Of a DNA stretch of 64,000 nt, positions 15,815 to 24,935 are shown in pieces. This stretch comes from DASSSY01 sp035708205 (lineage in GTDB: Bacteria; Bacteroidota; Bacteroidia; Chitinophagales; Chitinophagaceae). The DNA is taken from positions 297,024 through 361,023 of the forward strand of contig DASSSY010000007.1 of the NCBI GenBank assembly GCA_035708205.1, written 5' to 3'. The notes beneath the pieces were generated by a model. The model saw only the letters and a program-made list of their open reading frames with translations, was not told the DNA's origin and ran no database searches. Position 1 is the first letter of the stretch; each line of letters opens with the position of its first letter. A program made the translations under genes and the position numbers.

Positions 15815-18304
15815 ATGAAAAAGTTCTTTTTACACGGTCTTTTAGGCCTGGCAGCATCGGCGTTCATAACGATGACAACCAATGCAAACGCGCAGACGGG
15901 ACCAACTGCCACGACCATTCACGGTCACGTTCAGGACGAAAAGAATGGGGCCGCTGCTTTTGCCACCGTAACCCTACGTCAAAGCGCAGATTCAAATCTC
16001 GTTAAAGGCGCGCTGACCGACAGCCTGGGCAATTATACATTCGTCAACGTCCCGGCCGGAAAATATTTTGTTCTGGTGCAGCAAACGGGCGCCGGCCAGA
16101 CCTACAGCAAGCCGTTTGACCTGACCAACGATCAGAAGGACCTGGATCTGCCCACGCTGACGCTGAACTTCCATGCCAGCAGCCTGAGGGAAGTAAAGGT
16201 AACGGCCGCCAAACCATTGATTGAGCATCAACCGGGACAAACCATTGTCAATGTGGAAAACAGCAGCCTGAGCGCCGGCAATACCGTTTTAGAGGTGCTC
16301 CAAAAATCACCCGGCGTACTGGTTGATCAGGATGACAATATTTCCCTTAACGGCAAAAGCGGGGTCATGGTCATGATCAATGGCCGCCCGACACACATGG
16401 CCGCGGAGCAGCTGGCCACCATCTTAAAAGGCATGCCCGCGGCGGCCGTATCAAAAATAGAATTGATGACCCAGCCACCAGCGAAATACTCCGCCGAAGG
16501 GAGCGCCGGCATCATTAATATTGTCCTGAAACAGCAAGTAGCTATGGGACTGAACGGCAGCCTGACCGCAGGCGCAGGCTATGGCCAGTTCTGGAAATAT
16601 AACGCCGGTGGCAACCTCAATTATCGTGGCAAAAAGTTAAGTGTATATGGCAGCTATAACTTCGATCACAGAAAGCCAAAGTTTGAAATGGACATGAGAA
16701 GGGATTTTTATGATCCGGTCACCAACGAACTGTCATCGTATATGGACCAGGCTTCCGTATTAAGCGTTGCCAGTGACCATCACAATGCCCAGGTCGGGAT
16801 GGATTATTACATCAACGACAAGCAAAGCATAGGATTCGTGGCCAATGGCGACTTCAACAATGGCGATTTTAACAGCAGCAGTCCCGTATATTTTAAAGAC
16901 GCCACCGGGCACACCGACTCGGTATCTTTAGCCAGCAATCACAGCATTTATAACTGGAACAATGAAAGCGGCAATGTGCATTACAATGCCAAGCTGGACG
17001 ACAAAGGCAGCAATATTGCCGTCAACGCCGACTACAGCCATTTTTACCAGTCCAAGCCGCAAACGCTTTTTACCCAGAATGTGAATGGCGATGGCGAGGC
17101 CTTAGGACATTCCATTACCCGGAAGGGCACGCAGCCCAATGACATTAATATCTATGCCGCCAAAATTGATTATACCGGTATCCTGAACCATCAATACACT
17201 ATTGAGGCGGGTTTAAAATCCAGTTATGTCAATACGGACAACCGGAGTGATTTTCAAGTCAACGACGACGGCACCTGGCGGGAAGATGTCGGTCTGAACA
17301 ACCATTTTACCTACAAGGAAAATGTCAATGCCGGCTATCTGACCCTCAGTAAAGTATTTACAAAAGGCTGGAGCGCCAAAGCAGGCGTCCGGGCGGAGCA
17401 AACCAATATCAAAACCCGCCAGATGATCGGCGATTCGGCAAACAGCAGCCACTATGTCGACTTTTTCCCCAATGCTTCAATATCTAAAGTCATTAACCCG
17501 GACAATGTTCTGAGCTTGTCTTACAGCCGCCGGATCGACCGGCCGGATTATCAAAGCCTGAACCCCTTTGTGGAATATCTTGACGAATACACCTTCAGAG
17601 GCGGTAATCCTTATCTAAAACCGCAATACACACAAAGCACTGAGCTGGGCTATACGTTTAAGAAGCAATATTCCGCAACCTTAAACTACAGCCATACCAA
17701 AGACGTGATCAGTCAAATCGTGACCCAGAACACCGAGGACCATACCATGTTTCAAACCCAGCGAAACATCAGCAAATTCGACAACCTGACCTTAAGCCTG
17801 AATGTACCGGTAAGCATTACCCGCTGGTGGCAGACCTACAACTCCGCGCAGGGCTATTACAATCATTACAACGGCCTGTACGACGGCTATAACCTTAACA
17901 AAGGCTATTTTTCCTTCATGGTCAATACTTATCAAAGCTTCATTTTACCACACAGCTGGAAAGCTGAGCTGACCGGGATGTACCGGAGCAGCATGATCAT
18001 GGGACCGTTTGTGATCAATCCTATGGTCCTGGTTTCTGCTGGCATTGAAAAGACCTTATGGAATGGCAAGGCCAGCATTAAGCTCAACGTTCAGGATATC
18101 TTCCAATCCATGAATTTCAAGGTCAATTCCGATTTCGGCAACCTGCACATCCATAATGAGTTTCATGGTTACAACCGCACGGCCAGCATGACTTTTACCT
18201 GGAATTTCGGTAATCAAAAGATCCGTGTCCGAAAATATAATGATACCGGTATTAAAGAGGACGAAAAACGTATTCAGAAAGGCAGCTCCAATAACGGCAT
18301 TTAA
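15815..18304 (+). CDS. outer-membrane beta-barrel receptor with carboxypeptidase-like domain
   Basis: 829 residues: signal peptide (MKKFFLHGLLGLAASAF, cleavage near ANAQ), a carboxypeptidase-regulatory-like domain (about 35-115: IHGHVQDEKNGAAAFATVTL), a plug-like domain (about 125-240: VNVENSSLSAGNTVLEVLQK, VMINGRP, SAEGSAGIINIVLK) and a large barrel with many aromatic strands. It belongs to the TonB-dependent-receptor-like outer membrane family of Bacteroidota. A classical TonB box is not evident, and no SusD partner is adjacent, so it is not a standard SusCD pair. A paralogue is at 50847-53258. Possibly regulated by the adjacent LytS/LytTR pair. Confidence 0.88.
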   Translation: MKKFFLHGLLGLAASAFITMTTNANAQTGPTATTIHGHVQDEKNGAAAFATVTLRQSADSNLVKGALTDSLGNYTFVNVPAGKYFVLVQQTGAGQTYSKPFDLTNDQKDLDLPTLTLNFHASSLREVKVTAAKPLIEHQPGQTIVNVENSSLSAGNTVLEVLQKSPGVLVDQDDNISLNGKSGVMVMINGRPTHMAAEQLATILKGMPAAAVSKIELMTQPPAKYSAEGSAGIINIVLKQQVAMGLNGSLTAGAGYGQFWKYNAGGNLNYRGKKLSVYGSYNFDHRKPKFEMDMRRDFYDPVTNELSSYMDQASVLSVASDHHNAQVGMDYYINDKQSIGFVANGDFNNGDFNSSSPVYFKDATGHTDSVSLASNHSIYNWNNESGNVHYNAKLDDKGSNIAVNADYSHFYQSKPQTLFTQNVNGDGEALGHSITRKGTQPNDINIYAAKIDYTGILNHQYTIEAGLKSSYVNTDNRSDFQVNDDGTWREDVGLNNHFTYKENVNAGYLTLSKVFTKGWSAKAGVRAEQTNIKTRQMIGDSANSSHYVDFFPNASISKVINPDNVLSLSYSRRIDRPDYQSLNPFVEYLDEYTFRGGNPYLKPQYTQSTELGYTFKKQYSATLNYSHTKDVISQIVTQNTEDHTMFQTQRNISKFDNLTLSLNVPVSITRWWQTYNSAQGYYNHYNGLYDGYNLNKGYFSFMVNTYQSFILPHSWKAELTGMYRSSMIMGPFVINPMVLVSAGIEKTLWNGKASIKLNVQDIFQSMNFKVNSDFGNLHIHNEFHGYNRTASMTFTWNFGNQKIRVRKYNDTGIKEDEKRIQKGSSNNGI

Positions 18305-18322
18305 AGCTTTTTCGCTCAGTCC

Positions 18323-18357
18323 CGCAAAACCTTCTTCAATTCGGAGAAGGTTTTGCG
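18323..18357 (+). terminator. strong terminator after the receptor gene
   Basis: Perfect 13-bp stem CGCAAAACCTTCT (18323-18335) and AGAAGGTTTTGCG (18345-18357) with a 9-nt loop, 18 bp after the stop. Followed by CTTTAAA. Confidence 0.8.
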
Positions 18358-18410
18358 CTTTAAAGGGAATGTGACACGGCCGTATAATTTGTCAAAAATG
18401 CGTCAGGTGG

Positions 18411-18441
18411 TTGAGAAAATTATGCATTCCCATTAACTTTG
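18411..18441 (+). promoter_or_regulatory. promoter of the metal ATPase gene
   Basis: TTG at 18411-18413 and TAACTTTG at 18434-18441, separated by 20 nt, match the Bacteroidota -33/-7 consensus. It lies 22 bp before the ATG at 18464. Confidence 0.6.
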
Positions 18442-18463
18442 ATTTTATTTTACACAATACCTT

Positions 18464-20362
18464 ATGCTGAAGCTGCCGCTCAAAGATCCCAAATTTCGCT
18501 TTTTACTGATATCGGTTGCTATTGTCCTGGCCCTGGAAATTTTAAGTCTGACCGGTATTAAAATTCCCCTGCCTTTCGCGCCTTTCGTATTCGCGACCTT
18601 CATCATTGCCGTTGGTTACGAGGTGTTGTGGCATGGCCTGAAAGCCTTATTCAGATTAAGGTTCAGCAGCATCAGCCTGTTGATGCTGATCGCCTGTACC
18701 GGCGCATTCTACCTTCAGGAATATTCCGAAGCGGCGGTGGTGATTTTACTGTATGTCCTGGGTGAAAAATTAGAGGATATCGGTATTGAAAACTCAAAAA
18801 CGGCATTAAGCGCTTTAATCGACAAAGCGCCCAAGCAAGCTTTTATCAAAGACAGCGGGACCTTGGTTTTTATTGAAAAGATTCCGGTGGGAACGGTCAT
18901 TGCCGTCAAGCCCGGCGACCTGATCCCTTTAGACGGGCGAATCCAAACGGGAGATACCACTGTCGATGAAGCCGCCATTACCGGGGAGCCTTTGCCTAAG
19001 GACAAACACCAGGGCGATACCGTATTTGCCGGTACCTTAAACAAAGGCGGCTATTTTGAAATGGTCACGACAAAAACAGCTGATGACACAACCTTTTCCA
19101 GGATTATCCGCCTGACTTTTGAGGCCAGTGCGCATAAGAGCGATACTCAAAAATTTATTCAGAAGTTCTCGAAATACTATACACCGGGCATCATCATTCT
19201 GGCGTTAGGATTGTTTACGGTCCCTGTTTTTTTACTACACCAGCCTGCAGGGCATTGGTTGCAGCAAGCTATTTCCTTACTGGTCATTTCCTGCCCCTGC
19301 GCCCTGGTTATCTCCACGCCGGTGGCCATTTATGCAGCCATCGGGAATGCTTCTTCAAAAGGCGCGGTCATTAAAGGCGGAAAATACATGGAAGCTATCG
19401 GCAAGATTAAGGCCATTGCCTTAGATAAAACCCGTACCATAACCTACGGCAATCCGGTCGTTTCCGATGTGATCCCCATGCCGGGTGTTAGTAAAGAGGA
19501 ATTATTGGCCTGCACTGCCGGTGCCGAAATATTTAGTGAGCATCCATTAGCCCAGGCGGTGGTTCAAGCCAGCCGGAAAGAAGGCTTTGAGCCTCACCAG
19601 GTGGAAAAATTCCAAAGCATTGCCGGAAAAGGCGCTACCGCCAAATGCCTGGTCTGCGAAGACGAAACCATTCTATTAGGAAAACTCTCCTACATAGGAG
19701 AACATGAAGATATAGCGCCCGAAACGGAAGATTTGGTAGATAAATTATCCAAAGAAGGCAAAACCAGTGTGGTTGTCAGCTTTGGTAAAGGCGTCGCCGG
19801 GGTCATTGCCCTGACCGATGAGGTCAAACCAGGCAGCAGGGCCGCCTTGAAAGCATTGGCGGCGTTAAACATCGACACCATCATCCTTAGCGGCGACAAC
19901 GAGCATTCCGCCCGGTATGTGGCGCAACAAACCGGGGTGAACAAGGTTTTCGGCAGCCTGCTGCCGGAAGATAAAGCCGCCAAAATAACGGAACTGCTCC
20001 GGCAATATCCCTCTGTTGCCATGGTTGGTGACGGCATCAACGATGCGCCGGCACTGGCGCAAAGCACCGTTGGCATCGCAATGGGTGCAGTAGGCAGCGA
20101 TACAGCCATAGAAACCGCCAATATCGCCCTGATGAACGACCGTTTATCTTTGATTCCCTTCCTGGTCCGCTTAGGCAGAAAAACCATTCATCAAATAAAG
20201 CTGAACACGATCGGCGCCATTGCCGTCAAAATATTTTTTATTATCCTGGCCTTTTTAGGCTTCAGCAATTTAGTATTAGCCATTGCCGCGGACGTGGGCG
20301 TAACGCTGGTGGTTATTCTGCTTAGCTTAAGACTGGCCAATTATGACAGCCGGCACCTATAA
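18464..20362 (+). CDS. heavy-metal P1B-type ATPase (Zn/Cd/Co type), DKTRT variant
   Basis: A 632-residue metal-exporting P-type ATPase. It has the metal-path CPC at 277-279 (SCPCALVIS), the TGE loop (AAITGEPLPKDK), the P-domain GDGINDAPAL and the HP motif (SEHPLAQ). The phosphorylated Asp is D321, but the signature reads DKTRTIT instead of the family DKTGT[LIVM][TS]: the Gly is replaced by Arg. The bases (GATAAAACCCGTACC) leave no doubt about this reading. There is no N-terminal HMA metal-binding domain. Substrate by CPC context is likely Zn, Cd, Pb or Co. It has its own promoter and ends at a shared bidirectional terminator, so it is alone. Whether the Arg form is active is not known from sequence. 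Confidence 0.92.
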   Translation: MLKLPLKDPKFRFLLISVAIVLALEILSLTGIKIPLPFAPFVFATFIIAVGYEVLWHGLKALFRLRFSSISLLMLIACTGAFYLQEYSEAAVVILLYVLGEKLEDIGIENSKTALSALIDKAPKQAFIKDSGTLVFIEKIPVGTVIAVKPGDLIPLDGRIQTGDTTVDEAAITGEPLPKDKHQGDTVFAGTLNKGGYFEMVTTKTADDTTFSRIIRLTFEASAHKSDTQKFIQKFSKYYTPGIIILALGLFTVPVFLLHQPAGHWLQQAISLLVISCPCALVISTPVAIYAAIGNASSKGAVIKGGKYMEAIGKIKAIALDKTRTITYGNPVVSDVIPMPGVSKEELLACTAGAEIFSEHPLAQAVVQASRKEGFEPHQVEKFQSIAGKGATAKCLVCEDETILLGKLSYIGEHEDIAPETEDLVDKLSKEGKTSVVVSFGKGVAGVIALTDEVKPGSRAALKALAALNIDTIILSGDNEHSARYVAQQTGVNKVFGSLLPEDKAAKITELLRQYPSVAMVGDGINDAPALAQSTVGIAMGAVGSDTAIETANIALMNDRLSLIPFLVRLGRKTIHQIKLNTIGAIAVKIFFIILAFLGFSNLVLAIAADVGVTLVVILLSLRLANYDSRHL

Positions 20363-20367
20363 TAGAA

Positions 20368-20396
20368 AACGGTGCATAGCTTCCGCCTGCACCGTT
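20368..20396. terminator. bidirectional terminator between convergent genes
   Basis: AACGGTGCA (20368-20376) and TGCACCGTT (20388-20396) pair perfectly over an 11-nt loop, between the ATPase stop (20362) and the cysteine desulfurase stop (20422). Confidence 0.65.
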
Positions 20397-20421
20397 CAAA
20401 ACGTTTATCCTTTTCCCGGAC

Positions 20422-21555
20422 CTAATCTTCCAGAATACCTTTGATGACACTGACCACCTGGTCAATCTCTTCTTTGGTGTTGTATTTTGAAAAAGAGAAC
20501 CGGATAGGTACCATCTCCACATCAGGATATATGGTCCCGATAACATGGCTGCCATGGTTAGCGCCGCTGCTACAGGCGCTGCCCCCGGAAACGCAAATGC
20601 CCGCCATGTCCAAGCTGAACAATAACATTTCCGTTTTTTCATTTTTGGGGAATCCCACATTCAGTACGGTATACAGGCTGCTGCCGTTATAATCGCCGTT
20701 ATAATGAAGGCCTGTAAAATTCGAAGATAATTGTTCGATCATATATTGCTTCAGACCGGCAATATGTTTGTGCTCCTGCTCGTAGTTTTCAGTTGCCATC
20801 TCCAGGGCCTTTGCCATACCGACAATACCATACATATTTTCCGTACCCGCGCGCATATTGCGCTCCTGGCCGCCGCCATGGATATAGGGATGAATTTTTA
20901 TGCAATCATTGATATAAAGAAAGCCAATGCCTTTGGGACCGTGAAATTTATGCGCGGAAGCCGAAATAAAGTGTACCTTAAATTCGGTCACGTCGATCGG
21001 GTAATGCGCCACCGTTTGTACCGTATCACAATGAAAAACGGCGTCAAATTCTTCACAGATACGGGCAATGTTCTTAACCTTTAAAAGGTTCCCGATCTCA
21101 TTATTAGCGTGCATCAGGCTGACCAGGCACCGTCCCCCGGCATTTTCCAATAATGTCCTGAGGCTATCCTCACGGACATGGCCTTTTCCATCCAGGGAAA
21201 CATAAGCCAGCTTAATTTTATTGACCTGCGCGGCATGTTCAACGGAATGCAAAGTGGCATGGTGCTCAATGGGCGAAGTGATGATAGTGGTGCAGCCCAA
21301 ATCGTTTATAGCAGCGTTGACCGCCGTATTGGTACTCTCCGTTCCGCAGGATGTAAAAAGAATCTCTCCCGGACGGGCATGAATAATTTCGGCCACTTTT
21401 TTCCGTGCGTTCTCAACCGCCAATCTGGTTTCCCGGCCATAGGAGTAAACGGAAGACGGATTGCCAAATTTCTCAGTAAAATAGGGCATCATAGCGCTCA
21501 AAACTTCAGGATCAATGGCCGTAGTTGCCGCGTTGTCAAGATATATTCTTTGCAT
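20422..21555 (-). CDS. cysteine desulfurase (NifS/IscS type)
   Basis: A PLP enzyme that moves sulfur from cysteine to Fe-S assembly or tRNA thiolation. Started at ATG 21555 (MQRIYLDNAATTAID), the typical N-terminus; an upstream in-frame Met adds 12 residues. PLP Lys203 lies in SASAHKFHGPKGIGF, and the catalytic Cys328 in SGGSACSSGANHGS. His100 region IEHHATLHSVEH is typical. Length 377. No iscU/sufU or iscA neighbour is in the window, so the acceptor is unknown. It is convergent with the metal ATPase gene. Confidence 0.93.
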   Translation of the reverse strand: MQRIYLDNAATTAIDPEVLSAMMPYFTEKFGNPSSVYSYGRETRLAVENARKKVAEIIHARPGEILFTSCGTESTNTAVNAAINDLGCTTIITSPIEHHATLHSVEHAAQVNKIKLAYVSLDGKGHVREDSLRTLLENAGGRCLVSLMHANNEIGNLLKVKNIARICEEFDAVFHCDTVQTVAHYPIDVTEFKVHFISASAHKFHGPKGIGFLYINDCIKIHPYIHGGGQERNMRAGTENMYGIVGMAKALEMATENYEQEHKHIAGLKQYMIEQLSSNFTGLHYNGDYNGSSLYTVLNVGFPKNEKTEMLLFSLDMAGICVSGGSACSSGANHGSHVIGTIYPDVEMVPIRFSFSKYNTKEEIDQVVSVIKGILED

Positions 21556-21629
21556 GAATTTATAAATAAATAAAACTTTGAAAAACCACAAAATTACAAC
21601 TTTGGCAACTTCCGTGAGCGTTATTTCAT

Positions 21630-22631
21630 TCAGCTACCCTGACGAGCGGATAACGCGCTCTTCAAATAATCAATGACGTTCACTTCCATTGCGTCCACCT
21701 GGCGCCGTTCTGCATAATACCAGGACAACCAGTCACCGATATGGATCAGATAAAAGACTTGCTCCCAATAGCTATCACCCTTGGCGTTAATGTCGTAAAC
21801 AAAAGGCGTACAACGACTGATAATCTCTTTATTGATGCCCATCCTGAGGCTAACTTTCGGATGATCCGAACCGGCGTGTAAAAAGAATACGCCCAGATTA
21901 TCCTGCTGATCACGCCAACCGGCCAGTTCGTTATGATTCATTTCCGGAACGACATTAGACCAACCGGAGACTTTACTGTTTTCATTCAACTGCTGGCGCC
22001 AGCGAACAGCGACGCCCTCCATCTGGCTACCGGCATAAATAACCGGCAATTTATCTACACTGCGGGTGGCCAGGTCTGCGGCCAGTAATCTGATCGTTTC
22101 CTGCTCTCTTTCCAGAAGCAGAACACTCTTTTCAATTTCTGCTACAAAGGAATCATCCATAAGCCCGGCATAGTGCAACGCGAATAAAATCTGGACGACA
22201 GAATAGCCCAGGCAGGCCCTCGGCGGCATGCCTGGAGGGATTTTAAAGCAAGGCAGCCGGTGTTTATTCGCCATTTCTTCAATAGCGCCTCCGGAGGTCA
22301 TGCATGCCGTAAAGGCCTTTTTGACAATCGCCTGCCTGAACGCTTCGATAGTTTCCTCCGTATTACCGGAATAAGAGCAAATAATGACCAATGAATTTTC
22401 GGATACAAAAGCCGGCAGGTCATAAGTTTTATTGACCACTACAGGCACCCCCAAACGGCCTGTAGCAAAGTTTTTGACGATTGTCCCCCCTATTCCGCTG
22501 CCGCCGAGACCAGAAATCACAACATTGCTTATTTCCTTGCCCGGTTTGGAAAAGACGGCCGATAACCCTATTTTTATTGATTCGGAAAGTTGGGCGGGAA
22601 ATAAAGCAATGAGTTGATCCATACTTAGCAT
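21630..22631 (-). CDS. bifunctional phosphoglucose/phosphomannose isomerase
   Basis: A SIS-domain isomerase of the PGI/PMI family, interconverting Fru-6-P with Glc-6-P and Man-6-P. It shows ISGLGGSGIGGTIVKNF near the N-terminus, IICSYSGNTEETIEAF (phosphosugar-binding loop), and the end region MNHNELAGW with the active-site His/Glu. Two ATG starts are possible, 22631 (MLSMDQLIALF) and 22622 (MDQLIALF). The divergent yraN start is only 10 bp from the first, so the intergenic space is almost absent. 333 residues (or 330), typical for the family. Confidence 0.88.
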   Translation of the reverse strand: MLSMDQLIALFPAQLSESIKIGLSAVFSKPGKEISNVVISGLGGSGIGGTIVKNFATGRLGVPVVVNKTYDLPAFVSENSLVIICSYSGNTEETIEAFRQAIVKKAFTACMTSGGAIEEMANKHRLPCFKIPPGMPPRACLGYSVVQILFALHYAGLMDDSFVAEIEKSVLLLEREQETIRLLAADLATRSVDKLPVIYAGSQMEGVAVRWRQQLNENSKVSGWSNVVPEMNHNELAGWRDQQDNLGVFFLHAGSDHPKVSLRMGINKEIISRCTPFVYDINAKGDSYWEQVFYLIHIGDWLSWYYAERRQVDAMEVNVIDYLKSALSARQGS

Positions 22632-22641
22632 TGAAAAAAAA

Positions 22642-22998
22642 TTGAGCAAACATAACGAATTGGGAAAAAACGGCGAAAAAATAGCCCGGCAATTTTTAAT
22701 CGACAAGGGCCACCATATCCTCGCCGTCAATTTCCGTTACGGGCATAAAGAGATCGATATCATCAGCGCGGTCCGGGACATGGTCATCTTTTCAGAAATA
22801 AAAACCAGGAGCAGCTTGTATTACAGCTTTCCCGAAGAAGCGGTAACCACCGCCAAGCAAATGCTGATCAAATCAGCGGCCGAACATTTCCTTGACGATC
22901 ATCCGGGCTTCCGGCAATGCCGCTTTGATGTTATCAGTATTGTCCTAAGGAGCAACGAATTGATCCAGATCCGGCACTATGAGGATGTTTTTTGTTAG
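22642..22998 (+). CDS. yraN: YraN family protein (UPF0102, nuclease-fold)
   Basis: 118 residues. It contains the endonuclease-like core: KHNELGKNGEKIARQFL, then NFRYGHKEIDIISAVRDMVIFSEIKTRSS with the D-ExK arrangement (Asp39-type, GluXLys), as in restriction-endonuclease-like folds. Bacterial YraN proteins have unresolved roles; nuclease activity is suspected. The start is a TTG at 22642, read as Met (SKHNELGKNG follows, as in the family); there is no ATG nearby. It is divergent from the isomerase, 10 bp away, so its promoter must lie within the isomerase coding sequence. It ends 11 bp before the permease gene on the opposite strand. Confidence 0.85.
   Translation: MSKHNELGKNGEKIARQFLIDKGHHILAVNFRYGHKEIDIISAVRDMVIFSEIKTRSSLYYSFPEEAVTTAKQMLIKSAAEHFLDDHPGFRQCRFDVISIVLRSNELIQIRHYEDVFC
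22647..22654 (-). promoter_or_regulatory. -7 element for the isomerase, inside the yraN start region
   Basis: Reading the minus strand, TATGTTTG (22654 to 22647) matches TAnnTTTG. It lies over codons 2-5 of yraN and 15-24 bp before the isomerase ATG candidates, implying a very short leader. Confidence 0.45.
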
Positions 22999-23009
22999 CG
23001 GATCAATAC

Positions 23010-24494
23010 CTACCTCTTCAACGCGAAACGTTTCAGCTTGGTCCAGCCCCTCAAATACCATTCTTTGCTGAATATCGAAGCGTCATTGCGGGCGGAAACC
23101 ATAATGACCAAAGCAATAGGTAACAAGATTCCCGTCGCCAGCCACATACCGTACCATGGCGACACAGCCCCTTGCTCCGCCAGCTTTTCTCCCGTACTGG
23201 AAATAATGAAATAAATAATAAAGAAAACAATGGCGATAACCACGGGCATTCCCAAGCCGCCTTTCCTGATAATAGCGCCTAAGGGTGCGCCAATCAAAAA
23301 CAACAGCATACAGGCAAATGACAAGGTGAATTTCTTGTGCCATTCGATCTTGAATTTATCTGATTTCTCTTTGATCAGGCCGCTGTCGTTGGAAATAATT
23401 TCAACCAGCCGGTGCATGTTGCGCAAATTCGTTTCCGCCGATTCCGCAATTTTACTTCGGCTATTTTTAGGGATATGCTGTAGAAAGCTGCTGTCATAGG
23501 CAATAAGATTTGCCGCCAGGCTTTTTTTGAGCCGGCGATACAGCAGGCTGTCGTTTTCATTCCTTTGTCCGTAAACCGCGAAATAAGGATTAAAATAGCT
23601 GTTCACTTCCCTGAGTGAAATGCCATAAGATTGATGCAAGCTGTCAATATTAGTAGCCAGCTGGCCAACGTTCATCATTTTCTCATTGCCCTTGAACAAA
23701 TCCTCCTGCGTTCGGGAAAAGGAAAAACGGGACAGGTCAAACATTTTGTACCAGGTACCGAAATGCATCCTGGTCTGCTGATAATCCCCGTTATCGTTAT
23801 TTTCTTCGTACCGCCAGCCATCATGCAATTCAAAGACCATGTATTTATTATCCGCCGAAGTATACATTCGGCCATACCTGGCCAGAACAACATTATTGTT
23901 ATGACGCCCCTCGGTCATATCATAAATAACCACGTCCCGGATGGTTTGGCCATCAGGGTCCTTATGTCCTACCCGGATGACATAATTATCAAATTCCTTA
24001 TTAAATATACCCGCCCTGATATTTACAGCAGGCTTCTGCCTGCGCATATCATACAACAAGGAGAACGATTTAAGATTGGCTACCGGAATAACATAGTTGT
24101 TAAACAAGAAGGCAAGCACGGAAACCGCACCTATAAAAACAATAAGCGGGCGCATAAAGCGAAATAAGGAAATCCCGGAAGATTTGATGGCCACCAGTTC
24201 AAAATTCTCGCCCAGGTTGCCAAAAGTCATGATCGAAGCCAATAATATACCCAAAGGTAGAGCCAGGGGAAAAAGCGTAGCGCTCATCAGCAACAGCAGC
24301 TTCAACATCAGCATCAACCCCAGCCCCTTACCGATCAGGTCGTCCATATAAACCCAATAAAATTGCATGGTAAACACGAAAAGGACAACAAAGAAGGTCA
24401 CAAAAAAAGGCCCGAAAAAGCTCTTTAAAATGAGCAGATCCAGCTTTTTAAGATGGAAGAAGGATAAGATGCGTTTATTTTTTACCGAAGCCAT
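23010..24494 (-). CDS. LptF/LptG family permease (YjgP/YjgQ)
   Basis: 494 residues with six membrane segments: three near the N-terminus (about 28-50, 56-80, 100-125) and three at the C-terminus (about 395-465), with a large periplasmic beta domain between. The N-terminal KKLDLLILKSFFGPFFVTFFVVLFVFTMQF and LPLGILLASIMTFGNLGENFELVAIKSSGISLFRFMRP, with its long amphipathic loop, are family features. These permeases form the ABC complex that extracts lipopolysaccharide. In Bacteroidota a single YjgP/YjgQ-type gene may do both F and G roles; which it is cannot be told. It stands alone, convergent with yraN. Confidence 0.9.
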   Translation of the reverse strand: MASVKNKRILSFFHLKKLDLLILKSFFGPFFVTFFVVLFVFTMQFYWVYMDDLIGKGLGLMLMLKLLLLMSATLFPLALPLGILLASIMTFGNLGENFELVAIKSSGISLFRFMRPLIVFIGAVSVLAFLFNNYVIPVANLKSFSLLYDMRRQKPAVNIRAGIFNKEFDNYVIRVGHKDPDGQTIRDVVIYDMTEGRHNNNVVLARYGRMYTSADNKYMVFELHDGWRYEENNDNGDYQQTRMHFGTWYKMFDLSRFSFSRTQEDLFKGNEKMMNVGQLATNIDSLHQSYGISLREVNSYFNPYFAVYGQRNENDSLLYRRLKKSLAANLIAYDSSFLQHIPKNSRSKIAESAETNLRNMHRLVEIISNDSGLIKEKSDKFKIEWHKKFTLSFACMLLFLIGAPLGAIIRKGGLGMPVVIAIVFFIIYFIISSTGEKLAEQGAVSPWYGMWLATGILLPIALVIMVSARNDASIFSKEWYLRGWTKLKRFALKR

Positions 24495-24603
24495 AGCCTA
24501 AAAAAAGAAAGCACAGGTTGGCGGCTGCGCTTTCTTCAACAAAAGTAAGACTAAAAATTTAAAGCTATGAGGGATTGTTGAAGCCAAAAACATCAATGAT
24601 CAG

Positions 24604-24633
24604 CAATAAAAAAACCGCCATCATAGATAGCGG
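24604..24633 (-). terminator. terminator of the tRNA-His transcript
   Basis: On the minus strand an 8-bp stem (one G-U pair) with a 3-nt loop, arms 24626-24633 and 24615-24622, is followed by seven T. It lies 18 bp past the tRNA end. Confidence 0.8.
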
Positions 24634-24651
24634 CCAGGAAATTCCTATTTG

Positions 24652-24726
<75 letters not shown>

Positions 24727-24935
24727 GTGCTGTTAAGGGATGCAAAAGTACGATTATTTACCTTCCTTCCAAATTTTTAAATGGATTTTTTTGAACGCCC
24801 GTCAATGAAAAAGCATAGTATAAGGATGATCGCATAAAAGTTCAAAAACAACATGAAATTACCCGGCATTGCTTTGTATTTTGTTGCATTACAATATCTT
24901 TACCGCTCATTCTTTTTTAACGCAATAAAAGATTT

